A stretch of 64,000 nt of DNA from Collinsella sp944321445 (lineage in GTDB: Bacteria; Actinomycetota; Coriobacteriia; Coriobacteriales; Coriobacteriaceae): assembly GCF_030371825.1 (NCBI RefSeq), contig NZ_JAUDDM010000007.1, one strand, 5' to 3'. Positions 1 to 8,330 of the stretch are shown piece by piece. A program made the position numbers and the translations under genes. The notes under the pieces are model-generated. The model searched no databases. It was not told the DNA's origin and saw only the letters and a program-made list of their open reading frames with translations. Position 1 is the first letter of the stretch, and each line of letters begins with the position of its first letter.

Positions 1-307
1 CAAAGCGCAGGTACGCTCCATCGCGCAGCTCACGGCTCGTTTGGAATATCACTGTGGTTGCACCGCCGTCTTCTGCGTATGCGTCAAGCTCGTAGCGATA
101 TGGCATGTCGGAATCGCGCAGTACGTCATAGTCGACGTGGTCGTTATCGACTTGGAGGTAGTACGTGCCACCGCAAAGCGGAGCCGTGGCAGCAACCTCA
201 CCCATGTGGTCGACGTACGGGCACACGACTGCGTTCACAAATGCCGTACCCCCTGCGCACACAAGCGCCGCCGCAACCGCAACGACAATCAATACCTTCT
301 TGATCAT
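1..307 (-). CDS. YxeA-like (DUF1093) secreted protein, partial
   Basis: The gene starts at 307 and runs off the left edge, so only about 102 residues are visible. An AAGGAG ribosome site lies 7 bases before the ATG. The N-terminus is a signal peptide or membrane anchor (MIKKVLIVVAVAAALVCAGG), followed by a beta-rich exported region with a GGTYYLQV stretch and a YRYELDAYAEDG motif typical of the YxeA/DUF1093 family. In Bacillus subtilis yxeA ends the yxdJKLM-yxeA operon, whose ABC transporter resembles the one encoded just upstream here, so position and family agree. Its molecular role is unknown; an accessory part in peptide sensing or resistance at the cell surface is inferred. Confidence in the family is fairly high, in the function low. 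Confidence 0.72.
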   Translation of the reverse strand, partial: MIKKVLIVVAVAAALVCAGGTAFVNAVVCPYVDHMGEVAATAPLCGGTYYLQVDNDHVDYDVLRDSDMPYRYELDAYAEDGGATTVIFQTSRELRDGAYLRF

Positions 308-387
308 AATTCACTCCTTCTTTGCCGAAGGGACGCGATGTGTCGATTTGCCTGGAGCTGCTTGGACGAACATGGCGCAGACGCACA

Positions 388-482
388 GGGGGTCGGGAGT
401 TTCTACTTGCCGTTTCGTTCGGTAACTGGCTTGATTTGCCCGAGTTAGTGAACGAAACGGCAAGTAGAAACTCCCGACCCCC
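388..482. repeat. 33-bp perfect inverted repeat with 29-nt loop
   Basis: Arms 388-420 and 450-482 are exact reverse complements and end in GGGGGTCGGGAG / CTCCCGACCCCC. It lies between the YxeA-like gene and the small gene upstream of it. There is no T-run on either side, so it is not a standard terminator. It has the same style as the other long hairpins in this window. Confidence 0.9.
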
Positions 483-521
483 TATCTTTACCGGGCTGCC
501 GTCGCGCAGCGCGATCGCACG

Positions 522-650
522 CTAGGGACGGCGCCACAGCCGCGCGATGAGCCATAGGGTCGCGATTGCTGCCAGCCAGCCAACCAGCGGAAGCCAGGTG
601 TCGGTCACGCTGTGCACGATGGCGTCCCAAACGGCGAAATCGAGAATCAT
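522..650 (-). CDS. 42-residue single-span membrane protein
   Basis: This short gene has a strong AAAGGAGG ribosome site five bases before its ATG. It encodes a 42-residue protein with an amphipathic N-terminus (MILDFAVWDAIVHSV), one hydrophobic segment at about residues 19-37 and a basic tail (ARLWRRP). It lies in the same direction between the ABC permease and the YxeA-like gene, so it is probably part of the same transcript. I recognise no family. By size and placement it may be a small regulatory or accessory subunit of the transporter, but the sequence does not show that. Confidence 0.6.
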   Translation of the reverse strand: MILDFAVWDAIVHSVTDTWLPLVGWLAAIATLWLIARLWRRP

Positions 651-742
651 ACGGCCTCCTTTCGGTGGGTCGCGACATGCGCTGCCCACGCCGCTCCTAT
701 GCATTTGGAGCGTCGCACTGTTCCCGAATACGAATGCTTGAT

Positions 743-782
743 TTGGCCCGGCAGGCAGGTGATCTGCCGCCTGCCGGGCCAA
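743..782 (-). terminator. GC-rich hairpin after the permease gene
   Basis: Perfect 14-bp arms (743-756 and 769-782, TTGGCCCGGCAGGC and complement) with a 12-nt loop start 5 bases past the permease stop codon. No T-run follows, so it is either a weak terminator or an RNA-stabilising stem that sets the relative expression of the downstream small genes. Confidence 0.55.
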
Positions 783-787
783 GCGCC

Positions 788-2992
788 TTAAGCTGCGTGG
801 CGTGCGCGGATGGCGTCGCGCACGATGCCTTTGCTCATGAGATAGGTCACGCAGAAGTAGCCGCCGTACGCGATGAGGAAGATGAGCGCGGTGAAGCTCA
901 CCATGCCGGCGATCGTGAGCCCGCCGAACAGCTCGATGAGGTCGACGATGACCGAAAGCGCCACCACCGAGTGGGCAATGCCCACCACCACGGGAAAGAT
1001 GAAGAAGATCGTCTGCTGCGCCAGCACGGAGTGCGAAATCTGACGCGTGGACGTGCCCAACTCGGAGAGAATCCGGTAGTTCTTGCCGGCGTCGGACACA
1101 CCGGAGAGCTGCTGGATGGTAAGGATCGCCGCGCATGCTACCACGAGCACAAAGCCGATGTAGATAGCAAGGTAGCTGATGAGGCCGTTCATGGAGTTGA
1201 CGCTCTCGTAGGTTGTGCTGCGCGTGGCCTCGGCGCCCCAACCGCCCACGATGTTGCCAGCGCCATCGGTCACGTCGTTGTAGCGGCGGGGCGCGGCAAT
1301 GTAGGCGTCGGACTCGGGGTCGTTTGCACCGGCGGCATAGTTCACCAGCAGGTAGCTCGTATAGGGCGGCAGATTGAGCGCGGCAAGCACCGCATCGGGC
1401 ACCACGAGGGTACCGGAGTCCATGCCCATCATGGAGTTGACGAATACGCTAGCGTCCGCATTCACGTGGTCCTGCACGGGATGCAGCTTAAAGCCGCCCA
1501 GGTCCAGCTCAACGCCCTGCTTCAGCACTGCGTCGTACACGCGGTTCACAGTCTCGCCCATGTCGGACAGCAGCGTGTAGCCATCCGCCGGCATATCAAG
1601 GGTCTCCATGCCGCGAAATGCCAGGTAATCGTTGTAGTTGCTCGCAGAAATCACCTGTAAGCCCAGCGAATCGACATCCGAGCTTTCCGTGCCTGCGGGC
1701 AGGGGCATATCCACCGCGTCGCACAGGTCCTTGAGAGTGACCAGCGGCTTTGAAGCGCCGCGCGGCGTGGAGTCGTAGGCGTCGACCTGCACATACGAGC
1801 CAGCGATGGACGCCAGGTCGAACGGCTGCGCGTCAGGCGTGTCGGCGTTGAGCGTCTGGTTCGCGCTCATGGCCATAAGGTCCACCGGCTCGGTGGGCGC
1901 GGCAAACGTCACGCCGCCCTCTCCCCCGCTGATGGTGGGATCGGCATTCCACTCATCCGCAATGGCCTGGCTGTAATACATGACGGACGTGGTGTAGTCG
2001 ACCGGTGTGCCGCGCTCGACCGTGGAGTTCATGACGCTCGCAAGCGACATGCCCGTGGTCACCGAGGTGATGGCCAAAAACAGGATCATCGCGATGATGG
2101 CCATGGAAAAGCTCACGGTGTTCACCTTGGCGGCGAGCTGGCGTATCGTGACCATGTTGAGGCCGCGCCAGTACAGGCCACGCGCGCCCTGCAGGGCCTT
2201 GAGCAAAAAGCCGGACAGCCCGAAGAAGAACAGGATGGTGCCCACGACCACGATGAGTGTGGTGATGAGGAACGCCTGCATCGCCTCGGGCTGACCGTCG
2301 TAGGGCAAACCGTCGTGCAGCAACCGCACGTAGGCGACGATGATCGCCGCGAGGCCGAGCACAAAAATCGCAGCGGAAACCCAGGGGTTACGCGCCTTGA
2401 TGGTCTCGTTTTGACGGCCGGCGCTCATAAGGTCGATGACCCTGGCGCGCGCGACCACACGCAGGTTGAACACGAGCGTAACGAAGAAGATGGCAACCAG
2501 GCAGCCCACGGTCATAAACAGAGCGCTGGGCGAGACGAAGAACCGGAAGTTCGAGATCTGCGTTTTGAAGAGCGACGCCGTGAAGAACACCATGAGCTGC
2601 GACAGGACGAGGCCAAGAGCGACGCCCAACACGAGCGCTGCGAGCGATACGAACACGGTCTCGAGCGTCATGACGCGGGCGACCTGTCCGCGGCTCATGC
2701 CCAGCACCTGGTAGAGGCCGAATTCCTTCTTGCGCCGCTTCATGATGAAGTTGTTGGCGTACACCATGAGGAAGCCCATCACAAAGGCGAGAAAGACCGT
2801 AAGGCCGCTGATGATACCGCCGAGTGTCTCGCCCATACCGGGGTTCTGCGCGCCCACGCCGGCGATGTCGACCTGCACGGAGATGGTGTTGAACGCGTAG
2901 AACACCGTGACGGCAAGCGTAAGCGTGAGCAGGTAGACGAGGTAATCGCGACCCGCTCGGCGCACGTTGCCCCATGCGAGCTTAAAGAGCAT
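788..2992 (-). CDS. BceB/YxdM-type FtsX-family ABC permease
   Basis: A 734-residue FtsX-family permease of the antimicrobial-peptide-sensing (BceB, YxdM, VraG) class. It has an N-terminal membrane segment, a first FtsX domain with three spans at about residues 55-190, further spans near 200-320, a large extracytoplasmic domain of roughly 270 residues (about 325-600), and a last FtsX block of three spans. This ten-span layout with one big outer loop is characteristic; the loop is the presumed peptide-binding part. The gene overlaps the ATPase gene upstream. I chose ATG at 2992, with GAGG at proper distance, over the GTG at 3004. In the family such permeases also signal to a BceS-type kinase, but no such kinase or regulator adjoins this operon here. 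Confidence 0.85.
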   Translation of the reverse strand: MLFKLAWGNVRRAGRDYLVYLLTLTLAVTVFYAFNTISVQVDIAGVGAQNPGMGETLGGIISGLTVFLAFVMGFLMVYANNFIMKRRKKEFGLYQVLGMSRGQVARVMTLETVFVSLAALVLGVALGLVLSQLMVFFTASLFKTQISNFRFFVSPSALFMTVGCLVAIFFVTLVFNLRVVARARVIDLMSAGRQNETIKARNPWVSAAIFVLGLAAIIVAYVRLLHDGLPYDGQPEAMQAFLITTLIVVVGTILFFFGLSGFLLKALQGARGLYWRGLNMVTIRQLAAKVNTVSFSMAIIAMILFLAITSVTTGMSLASVMNSTVERGTPVDYTTSVMYYSQAIADEWNADPTISGGEGGVTFAAPTEPVDLMAMSANQTLNADTPDAQPFDLASIAGSYVQVDAYDSTPRGASKPLVTLKDLCDAVDMPLPAGTESSDVDSLGLQVISASNYNDYLAFRGMETLDMPADGYTLLSDMGETVNRVYDAVLKQGVELDLGGFKLHPVQDHVNADASVFVNSMMGMDSGTLVVPDAVLAALNLPPYTSYLLVNYAAGANDPESDAYIAAPRRYNDVTDGAGNIVGGWGAEATRSTTYESVNSMNGLISYLAIYIGFVLVVACAAILTIQQLSGVSDAGKNYRILSELGTSTRQISHSVLAQQTIFFIFPVVVGIAHSVVALSVIVDLIELFGGLTIAGMVSFTALIFLIAYGGYFCVTYLMSKGIVRDAIRARHAA

Positions 2993-3845
2993 CGGAACCC
3001 TCACCGCCCATCATCGCCACGACCTCCATGATGCGCTCGAAGAACTCCTGGCGCGTCGAGGTTCCGCGGCGCAGCTCGGTAAAGATGCGGCCATCGCGGA
3101 TGAACAGCACGCGGTGCGTGTAGCTCGCCGCAAAGCTGTCGTGCGTGACCATGAGGACCGTGGCCTGATAGTCGCGGTTCATGGTCTCGAAGCACTCGAG
3201 GAGCAGGCGCGCGTTTTTGGAATCGAGCGCGCCCGTGGGCTCGTCGGCCATGATGATGGCCGGGTCGGTCACGAGGGCGCGCGCCGCGGCGACGCGCTGC
3301 TGCTGGCCACCGGACATCTGGTAGGGATACTTGTCCAGCACCTCTTTGATGGAAAGACGCTGCGCGACCGCCTCGACGCGCATGAGGACCTCGCGCGCCG
3401 GCACGCGGCTGATGGTGAGCGGCAGGGCGATGTTCTCGCGCGCGGTGAGCGTGTCGAGCAGGTTGGAATCCTGGAAGATGAAGCCAAGCTGCTCGCGGCG
3501 GAAACGCGTGAGCTTGGCGGACTTCATAGCCGTGACGTCCGCGCCGTTGACCAGCACGTTTCCGCTGGTAACGGCGTCGATGGTGGACACGCAGTTGAGC
3601 AGCGTGGACTTGCCGGAGCCCGAGGCGCCCATGATGCCCACGAACTCGCCGCGCATAACGGTAAACGATACGTCCGCGAGCGCGCGGGTCACGTTGTTGC
3701 GCGAGCCGTAGACCTTCTCGATGTGGCGAACGTCGAGCACGGGCTGCTGGGCGGCCGCGGCGCCGCCGGCATGCGCGAAGGTTGCGGGTGCGGTGGGTGC
3801 AGCAGGTGCGGCGACCTGGGGATTCGGTGCGCTATGTTTTCCCAT
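2982..3845 (-). CDS. BceA/YxdL-type ABC transporter ATPase
   Basis: A 287-residue ATP-binding subunit that pairs with the overlapping FtsX permease. It has Walker A (GASGSGKST), Q-loop (IFQDSNLL), signature (SGGQQQR), Walker B (IIMADEPTGALD) and the switch His (VTHD). The EPTGALDS block is typical of the MacB/LolD/BceA group. The start at 3845 is supported by AAAGGAAG. Residues 1-40 are an Ala/Pro-rich extension not usual in BceA, whose ATPase core begins near VLDVRHIEKVYG. ATP hydrolysis at the inner membrane face would drive the peptide detoxification or sensing cycle. Confidence 0.88.
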   Translation of the reverse strand: MGKHSAPNPQVAAPAAPTAPATFAHAGGAAAAQQPVLDVRHIEKVYGSRNNVTRALADVSFTVMRGEFVGIMGASGSGKSTLLNCVSTIDAVTSGNVLVNGADVTAMKSAKLTRFRREQLGFIFQDSNLLDTLTARENIALPLTISRVPAREVLMRVEAVAQRLSIKEVLDKYPYQMSGGQQQRVAAARALVTDPAIIMADEPTGALDSKNARLLLECFETMNRDYQATVLMVTHDSFAASYTHRVLFIRDGRIFTELRRGTSTRQEFFERIMEVVAMMGGEGSDAL

Positions 3846-3931
3846 GAGGGAACTTCCTTTCACTCTGAGCGGCGGCGCGCCGTGGCAATTGCGCCCGGGA
3901 CGCGCCGCCGCGTTGGCTTGCGGCAACCGGG

Positions 3932-4093
3932 CTACCGGGTGTTGGTCCACAGCAGCCAGATCATGACAACAGAAAGCACTGCCATGACCAGCAGCCACAG
4001 AACCATCTCGACCGCGCTCATGCCTACACCCTGCTTCTCTTCCTGAACATCATACGGGTTGCGACGGTACGGGTTCATATTCGTTGCCTCCAT
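3932..4093 (-). CDS. 53-residue single-span membrane protein leading the Bce-type operon
   Basis: The ATG at 4093 follows AGGAGG. The protein has a polar Tyr/Arg/Asn-rich head (MNPYRRNPYDVQEE) and one hydrophobic segment at about residues 28-48 (VLWLLVMAVLSVVMIWLLW), then NTR. A second in-frame ATG at 4078 is possible. It sits 86 bases before the ATPase gene and is probably the first gene of the operon. I know no named family. A single-span protein at each end of the transporter genes suggests accessory or regulatory subunits, which is inference. Confidence 0.6.
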   Translation of the reverse strand: MEATNMNPYRRNPYDVQEEKQGVGMSAVEMVLWLLVMAVLSVVMIWLLWTNTR

Positions 4094-4150
4094 GACAACC
4101 ACCTCCTGACCCTATAGTCGCAGCCTGCGTTTGTGGGAACCATCGATTTG

Positions 4151-4179
4151 CCTTACATCTGGGTTGCAGTTCTGTAAGG
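4151..4179. promoter_or_regulatory. Inverted repeat in divergent promoter region
   Basis: CCTTACA at 4151-4157 and TGTAAGG at 4173-4179 form a 7-bp dyad about 60 bases upstream of the small membrane protein that heads the transporter operon. It has the spacing of a binding site for an OmpR-type regulator dimer. It also lies upstream of the divergent NUDIX-Vsr gene. Which regulator binds, if any, is unknown. Confidence 0.4.
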
Positions 4180-4283
4180 TTGGTTAGGGATTGCTTAAGG
4201 CGGCGCCAACAAGATTGAACCTGGCGCCGACTTGCCGGCGCGGTAGAATTTTGAGCGGTTGATTGAACGGGAAGCGGGTGCGT

Positions 4284-5258
4284 GTGAAGACAGTCCATGT
4301 AGCAGCGGGAATCATTCGACGTGATGACGCGGGCGACGAGGTATTGGCCGTCCAGCGCGGCTACGGTTCCATGCAAGGGCTGTGGGAGTTTCCCGGCGGC
4401 AAGGTCGAGCGGGGCGAGAGCCCCGAGGACGCCTGTGTGCGCGAGCTTTCCGAAGAGCTGCAGGTGCGCGTGACCGACCTGCGCGCGTTCTACACCGTCG
4501 AATACGATTACGACGATTTTCACCTGTCGATGGAGTGCTTCTTCTGCAGCATCGATGGCAAGGAAGGCCAGGCCGAGCCGCAGCGCAGCGACCGCCAACT
4601 GGATATTCGCTGGATCGAGCGACGCGAGCTTGCAACGCTCGAGTGGATGCCGGCGGACAAGGGCCTGGTGGAAGCGCTGGTTGCGAGCGCGCAGGACGAG
4701 GGTGCGAGGCACGCGAGCGAGGACGAGAACGAGGCTGAGGCGCCGAAGACCGCACCCAAACGCCGCGGATCGAAGCGCAAGAAATCCCTGCTCGATGGCA
4801 TCAACACGGAGGATTTGTCCTCCTCGGAAACCGAGCTGGTGCGCCGACGCGCTGCCATTAAGAAATCGATGCAGGGCAATAAGCGCGCGAACACCAAGCC
4901 CGAGATGCTCGTGCGCCAGCGCCTGCGTGAGGCGGGCCTCACGGGGTACCGCCTGCAGTGGAAGAAGGCGCCGGGGCGACCGGACATCGCGTTTCCGGGA
5001 CGAAAGATTGCCATCTTCGTCAATGGATGCTTCTGGCACCGCTGCCCGCATTGCCACCCCAGCACACCCAAACGCAACGTGGAGTTTTGGGAGGCCAAGT
5101 TTCGCCGCAACGTCGAGCGTGACGCGCGGGCGCGAGCTGAGCTGGACGAGATGGGTTGGACCCACATCACCATTTGGGAGTGCGAGCTCAAGCGCGACCG
5201 TATCGACGAAACCATGGCGCATGTGATCGAGCAGGTGCGCGCGGCTGAACACTGCTAA
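4284..5258 (+). CDS. NUDIX hydrolase fused to Vsr-type mismatch endonuclease
   Basis: One 324-residue reading frame carries two DNA-quality domains. Residues about 1-130 are a MutT-like NUDIX hydrolase; the box starts at GGKVERGESPEDACVREL and continues with SEELQV, fitting G-x5-E-x7-REU-x-EE-x-G-U except for the last Gly. Residues about 185-324 are a Vsr endonuclease (very short patch repair): NTKPEMLVR, the metal-site Asp in GRPDIAFP, GCFWHRCPHCHP, and a VERD-x15-GW-x6-WECEL tail. A charged linker (about 138-180) joins them. MutT enzymes hydrolyse 8-oxo-dGTP and Vsr nicks at T:G mismatches. No cytosine methyltransferase, the usual partner of Vsr, is nearby. GTG at 4284 gives the MutT-like start MKTVHVAAGII with GGGAAG upstream; an in-frame TTG at 4263 is the alternative. 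Confidence 0.85.
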   Translation: MKTVHVAAGIIRRDDAGDEVLAVQRGYGSMQGLWEFPGGKVERGESPEDACVRELSEELQVRVTDLRAFYTVEYDYDDFHLSMECFFCSIDGKEGQAEPQRSDRQLDIRWIERRELATLEWMPADKGLVEALVASAQDEGARHASEDENEAEAPKTAPKRRGSKRKKSLLDGINTEDLSSSETELVRRRAAIKKSMQGNKRANTKPEMLVRQRLREAGLTGYRLQWKKAPGRPDIAFPGRKIAIFVNGCFWHRCPHCHPSTPKRNVEFWEAKFRRNVERDARARAELDEMGWTHITIWECELKRDRIDETMAHVIEQVRAAEHC

Positions 5259-5509
5259 CGGGGCGTTCTGGAACGGCATGTTGGACGCGCACAATCTCAC
5301 CACATATCGACGTGCGTTCATGCGGATACACAGGGTGTCTGTGTATGCTGGTTTTGTCGTTTTACCTGCGGTGTCACACAGCGGACATGCAGACGTAAGC
5401 AATGCTTAAGCGTGCATGGAGCGCCAACGCGGACATAATGCAATCAGCGCATCCAGAACAGCAGCAACACCGGATGTGCGCAACATGGTGGATGAGCGAG
5501 GAGGCCGAC

Positions 5510-5758
5510 ATGCATCCTTCCCTACGTGCAACACGTGCTGACGCACCTGCACAACCATCCCGACATGCAGATCGTTTCTCCTTCCCCCCGACTCAAGAAA
5601 CAGGTCTCCTCGACTCCCCCATCGTGAAGCCCGGCTCGGCGAGCGCGACGGAACCCCACGCGCATCGCTCCGCCAACCAGCACGATAACCTGCAAGATTC
5701 ATTCAGCCGTCTGCTTGATGCGCTCGATCGCCAAACGCCGCGCTGCGCGTTGGCATAA
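5510..5758 (+). CDS. Possible 82-residue protein in an isolated transcription unit
   Basis: The 870 bases between the NUDIX-Vsr gene and htpG hold no recognisable gene. One frame opens with an ATG at 5510 preceded by a good GAGGAGG site and ends at 5758, 66 bases before a strong plus-strand terminator. The peptide starts MHPSLRATRADAPAQPS, is polar and matches no family I know. An 8-bp dyad (ATACACAG / CTGTGTAT) lies near 5334-5354 and an anti-Shine-Dalgarno-like CCTCCC near 5790. The unit could equally be a non-coding RNA. The terminator is the firm part; the coding call is weak. Confidence 0.3.
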   Translation: MHPSLRATRADAPAQPSRHADRFSFPPTQETGLLDSPIVKPGSASATEPHAHRSANQHDNLQDSFSRLLDALDRQTPRCALA

Positions 5759-5823
5759 GCCACGGTGCGCGTGCGCTTGCCCTTACATCCTCCCTTTCTG
5801 GCAGCGCATGCTGCCGCCGTATG

Positions 5824-5866
5824 GCCCCGGATCCCATAACCGAGCGATGGGATTCGGGGCTTTTTG
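5824..5866 (+). terminator. Rho-independent terminator
   Basis: A 14-bp stem (5824-5837 with 5847-5860, one G:T pair) closed by a 9-nt loop is followed by TTTTT at 5861. It faces the plus strand and implies a plus-strand transcript in the gap before htpG. Confidence 0.85.
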
Positions 5867-5890
5867 CGTTTTGGATGCTGGATTTGGCCG

Positions 5891-6050
5891 CACAACGTTT
5901 TACGAAGACCTCGTGTGCAGGATTTTAGCCGCAGGCGAAGTAGCCTCGAAAAAGCCAACGTCCTGTACCTGCGGTTTCTTCGGACAAATAGCGCAGCCTA
6001 CTCAGAGGGGCCGCAAAAACCTGCACACGAGGTCTTCGTAAAACGTTGTG
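5891..6050. repeat. 31-bp perfect inverted repeat, 98-nt interior
   Basis: Arms 5891-5921 and 6020-6050 are exact reverse complements. The interior (5922-6019) has its own CCGCAGGCGAAG / CTGCGGTTTCTT pairing. No open frame or poly-T is associated. It looks like a MITE-sized or structured-RNA element beside the htpG terminator. Confidence 0.9.
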
Positions 6051-6077
6051 CACATTTTCCCGCACGACCGGCACAAG

Positions 6078-6101
6078 AAAGGCCCGGTTTCCCAGGCCTT
6101 T
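6078..6101 (-). terminator. Hairpin downstream of htpG
   Basis: AAAGGCC / GGCCTTT arms with a 10-nt loop lie 25 bases beyond the htpG stop codon, with short T/C-rich tails on both sides. Probably the htpG terminator. Confidence 0.65.
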
Positions 6102-6125
6102 CTGCAATATATTATGCTGTTTGCA

Positions 6126-8159
6126 CTACATGAGTTCGCAGATGCTCGCAGCGAACGCCACGGGGTCCTCGGGCAGAATGCCCTCGACCAACAGCGCCTG
6201 GTCGTACAGCAGGCCGGCATAGAGCTTGACCTTCTCGGCATCGCCGTCCTTCTGGGCAGCAGCGAGCTTGGCGAACACCGGGTGCTTGGCGTTGAGCTCC
6301 AGCACGCGCTGCGCACGCGGCATGCCCTCCGTGTCGCCCTCGGGACCGCGCTGCAGGACCTTCTCCATCTCGAGCGACAGCGGGCCCTCGGTGGTAATGC
6401 ACGCGGGCGAGTCACCCTCGGTCACCAGGCGCGCGGACACGGCGACTTTCTCGACCTTGTCGCCCAGCGCATCCTTCATGGCCTCGAACAGGCCCTCATT
6501 TTCCTTGGTGGCTTCCTCGGCATCCTTCTTTTCATCCTCAGTCGCCAGATCGAGGTCGCCGCTCGCCACGTTCTTGAGCTCCAGATGACGGTCCTCGAGC
6601 TCCGGCTCGGCACCGTCTGCCTGCGCCTTCTCTGCAGCCTCGCGCGCCGCGTCATCCTCGTAGACCTTCGGCATGTCGCGCGCCACGTACTCGCGCATGG
6701 CCTGGAACGTGAACTCGTCCACATCCTGCGTGAGCAGCAGCACGTCGTAGCCGCGGCCCAGTACACCGGTCACCACGGGCATCTTCTCCAAGCGCTCGCG
6801 CGAGTCACCGGCGGCGTAGTAGATGGCCTTCTGGCCCTCGGGCATGGCCTTGGCGTACTCGGCCAGCGTAATCATCTTCTTCTCGCGCGCGCTGTAGAAC
6901 AGTAGCAGATCGGCCAGCTCGTCAGCCTTCATGCCATAGCTCGAGTAGATGCCGTACTTAAGGCCGCGGCCGAAATTCTCGAAGAACTTCTCGTAGGTCT
7001 CGCGGTCGTTGTCGCGCATGTCCTCGAGCTCGCTCGTGATCTTCTTTTCCACGCGGCGGGCGATGGCGCGCAGCTGGCGATCGTGCTGCAGGGTCTCGCG
7101 GCTGATGTTGAGCGAGACGTCGGCGGAATCGATGACGCCGCGCACGAAGTTGTAGTAGTCGGGCAGCAGCTCGGCGCACTTCTCCATGATGAGGACGTTG
7201 GAACTGTAGAGCGCGAGACCCTTCTCGTAGTCGCGGCTGTACAGGTCGAACGGCGCGCGGCCGGGCACGAACAGTAGCGCATCGTATTCGAGCGTGCCCT
7301 CGGCGTGGAAGCTGATGGTGCGTGCCGGGTCCTCGAAGTCGTGGAACGTGGATTTGTAGAACTCGTTGTAGTCGGACTGCTCAACGTCGGCGCTGCGCTT
7401 TTTCCAGATTGGCGTCATGGAGTTGATGGTCTCGAGCTCCCGGTAGTCCTCGTACTCGGGCTTGTAGTCATCGCCGGCGTCCTCGGGCTTGGGCTTCTGG
7501 CGGGACTTCGTGACCATCATTTGGATGGGATAGCGCACGTAGTTGCTGTAGCGCTTGATGAGGTCCTTGAGGCCCCACTCGGACAGGTAGCGGTCATAGT
7601 CCTCGCCGGGCTCGCCGTTCTGGCCGGGCTCGTTATCGCGCATGGTGAGGATGATGTCGGTACCGTGGTTGGCGCGCTCGCCCGGCTCGATGGTGTAACC
7701 CTCGAGGCCATCGGACTCCCACACGTTGGCCTCGTCGGAACCGAAGGCGCGGCTCACGACGCGCACGTGCTTGGCCACCATGAAGGCCGAGTAGAAGCCC
7801 ACGCCGAACTGGCCGATGATGTCGACGGCATCGCCCTGGCTCTCGGCGTTTTCGGTCTTGAACTCCTGGCTACCCGAATGCGCGATGGTGCCCAGGTTGC
7901 GCTCGAGCTCGTCGGCGGTCATGCCGATGCCGTTATCCGAGATGGTGAGCGTACGGGCGTCCTTGTCGAACGCCACACGGATGGCAAGATCGCCCTCGGC
8001 GAGCTTGACGCTGTCGTCGGAGAGGCTCTTAAAGTTGAGCTTATCCACGGCGTCCGACGCGTTGGAGATGAGCTCGCGCAGGAAGATCTCCTTGTTGGTG
8101 TAGATGGAGTTGATCATAAGATCGAGCAGCTTTTTGCTCTCTGTTTTGAATTCGCGCAT
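6126..8159 (-). CDS. htpG: Chaperone HtpG (Hsp90)
   Basis: Encodes a 677-residue cytoplasmic Hsp90-family ATP-dependent chaperone. The N-terminal GHKL ATPase is clear: FLRELISNASDAVDKL (ATP-site Asn/Asp), DNGIGMT, GTIAHSGSQEF and GQFGVGFYSAFMV (lid/G-motif). The middle domain contains NISRETLQ with the catalytic-loop Arg. The C-terminal dimerisation domain ends with a LAKLYAGLLYDQALLVEG-like stretch. It is a little longer than typical HtpG (about 620-640), mostly through an acidic insert (EDEKKDAEEATKENE). The start at 8159 follows GAAAGGGG. A TATAA-like -10 lies near 8205-8211 on the minus strand. I saw no convincing HAIR or CIRCE repeat. The gene appears monocistronic. Confidence 0.97.
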   Translation of the reverse strand: MREFKTESKKLLDLMINSIYTNKEIFLRELISNASDAVDKLNFKSLSDDSVKLAEGDLAIRVAFDKDARTLTISDNGIGMTADELERNLGTIAHSGSQEFKTENAESQGDAVDIIGQFGVGFYSAFMVAKHVRVVSRAFGSDEANVWESDGLEGYTIEPGERANHGTDIILTMRDNEPGQNGEPGEDYDRYLSEWGLKDLIKRYSNYVRYPIQMMVTKSRQKPKPEDAGDDYKPEYEDYRELETINSMTPIWKKRSADVEQSDYNEFYKSTFHDFEDPARTISFHAEGTLEYDALLFVPGRAPFDLYSRDYEKGLALYSSNVLIMEKCAELLPDYYNFVRGVIDSADVSLNISRETLQHDRQLRAIARRVEKKITSELEDMRDNDRETYEKFFENFGRGLKYGIYSSYGMKADELADLLLFYSAREKKMITLAEYAKAMPEGQKAIYYAAGDSRERLEKMPVVTGVLGRGYDVLLLTQDVDEFTFQAMREYVARDMPKVYEDDAAREAAEKAQADGAEPELEDRHLELKNVASGDLDLATEDEKKDAEEATKENEGLFEAMKDALGDKVEKVAVSARLVTEGDSPACITTEGPLSLEMEKVLQRGPEGDTEGMPRAQRVLELNAKHPVFAKLAAAQKDGDAEKVKLYAGLLYDQALLVEGILPEDPVAFAASICELM

Positions 8160-8330
8160 GCGCGCCCCTTTCGGTTACCAAAACCTTATGTTCTCAGACT
8201 TAGATTTTATAACCACATGGCGCGCATATATTCAGCGCGAGCAGAAAAGGCGCAATTTGCGCGGGTTCTTAGAAGTGTGGGTACCCCAATGCGTTGTCTG
8301 GCTGCTGCCAGATTTCGTATCGCTCGCGGG

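Noticed and set aside
388..482. Rho-independent terminator
   Set aside because: No T-run on either strand and a long loop; kept as a repeat.
4050..5402. 450-codon minus-strand frame across the NUDIX-Vsr gene
   Set aside because: Antisense to a gene with complete domain motifs; no ribosome site and no recognisable protein.
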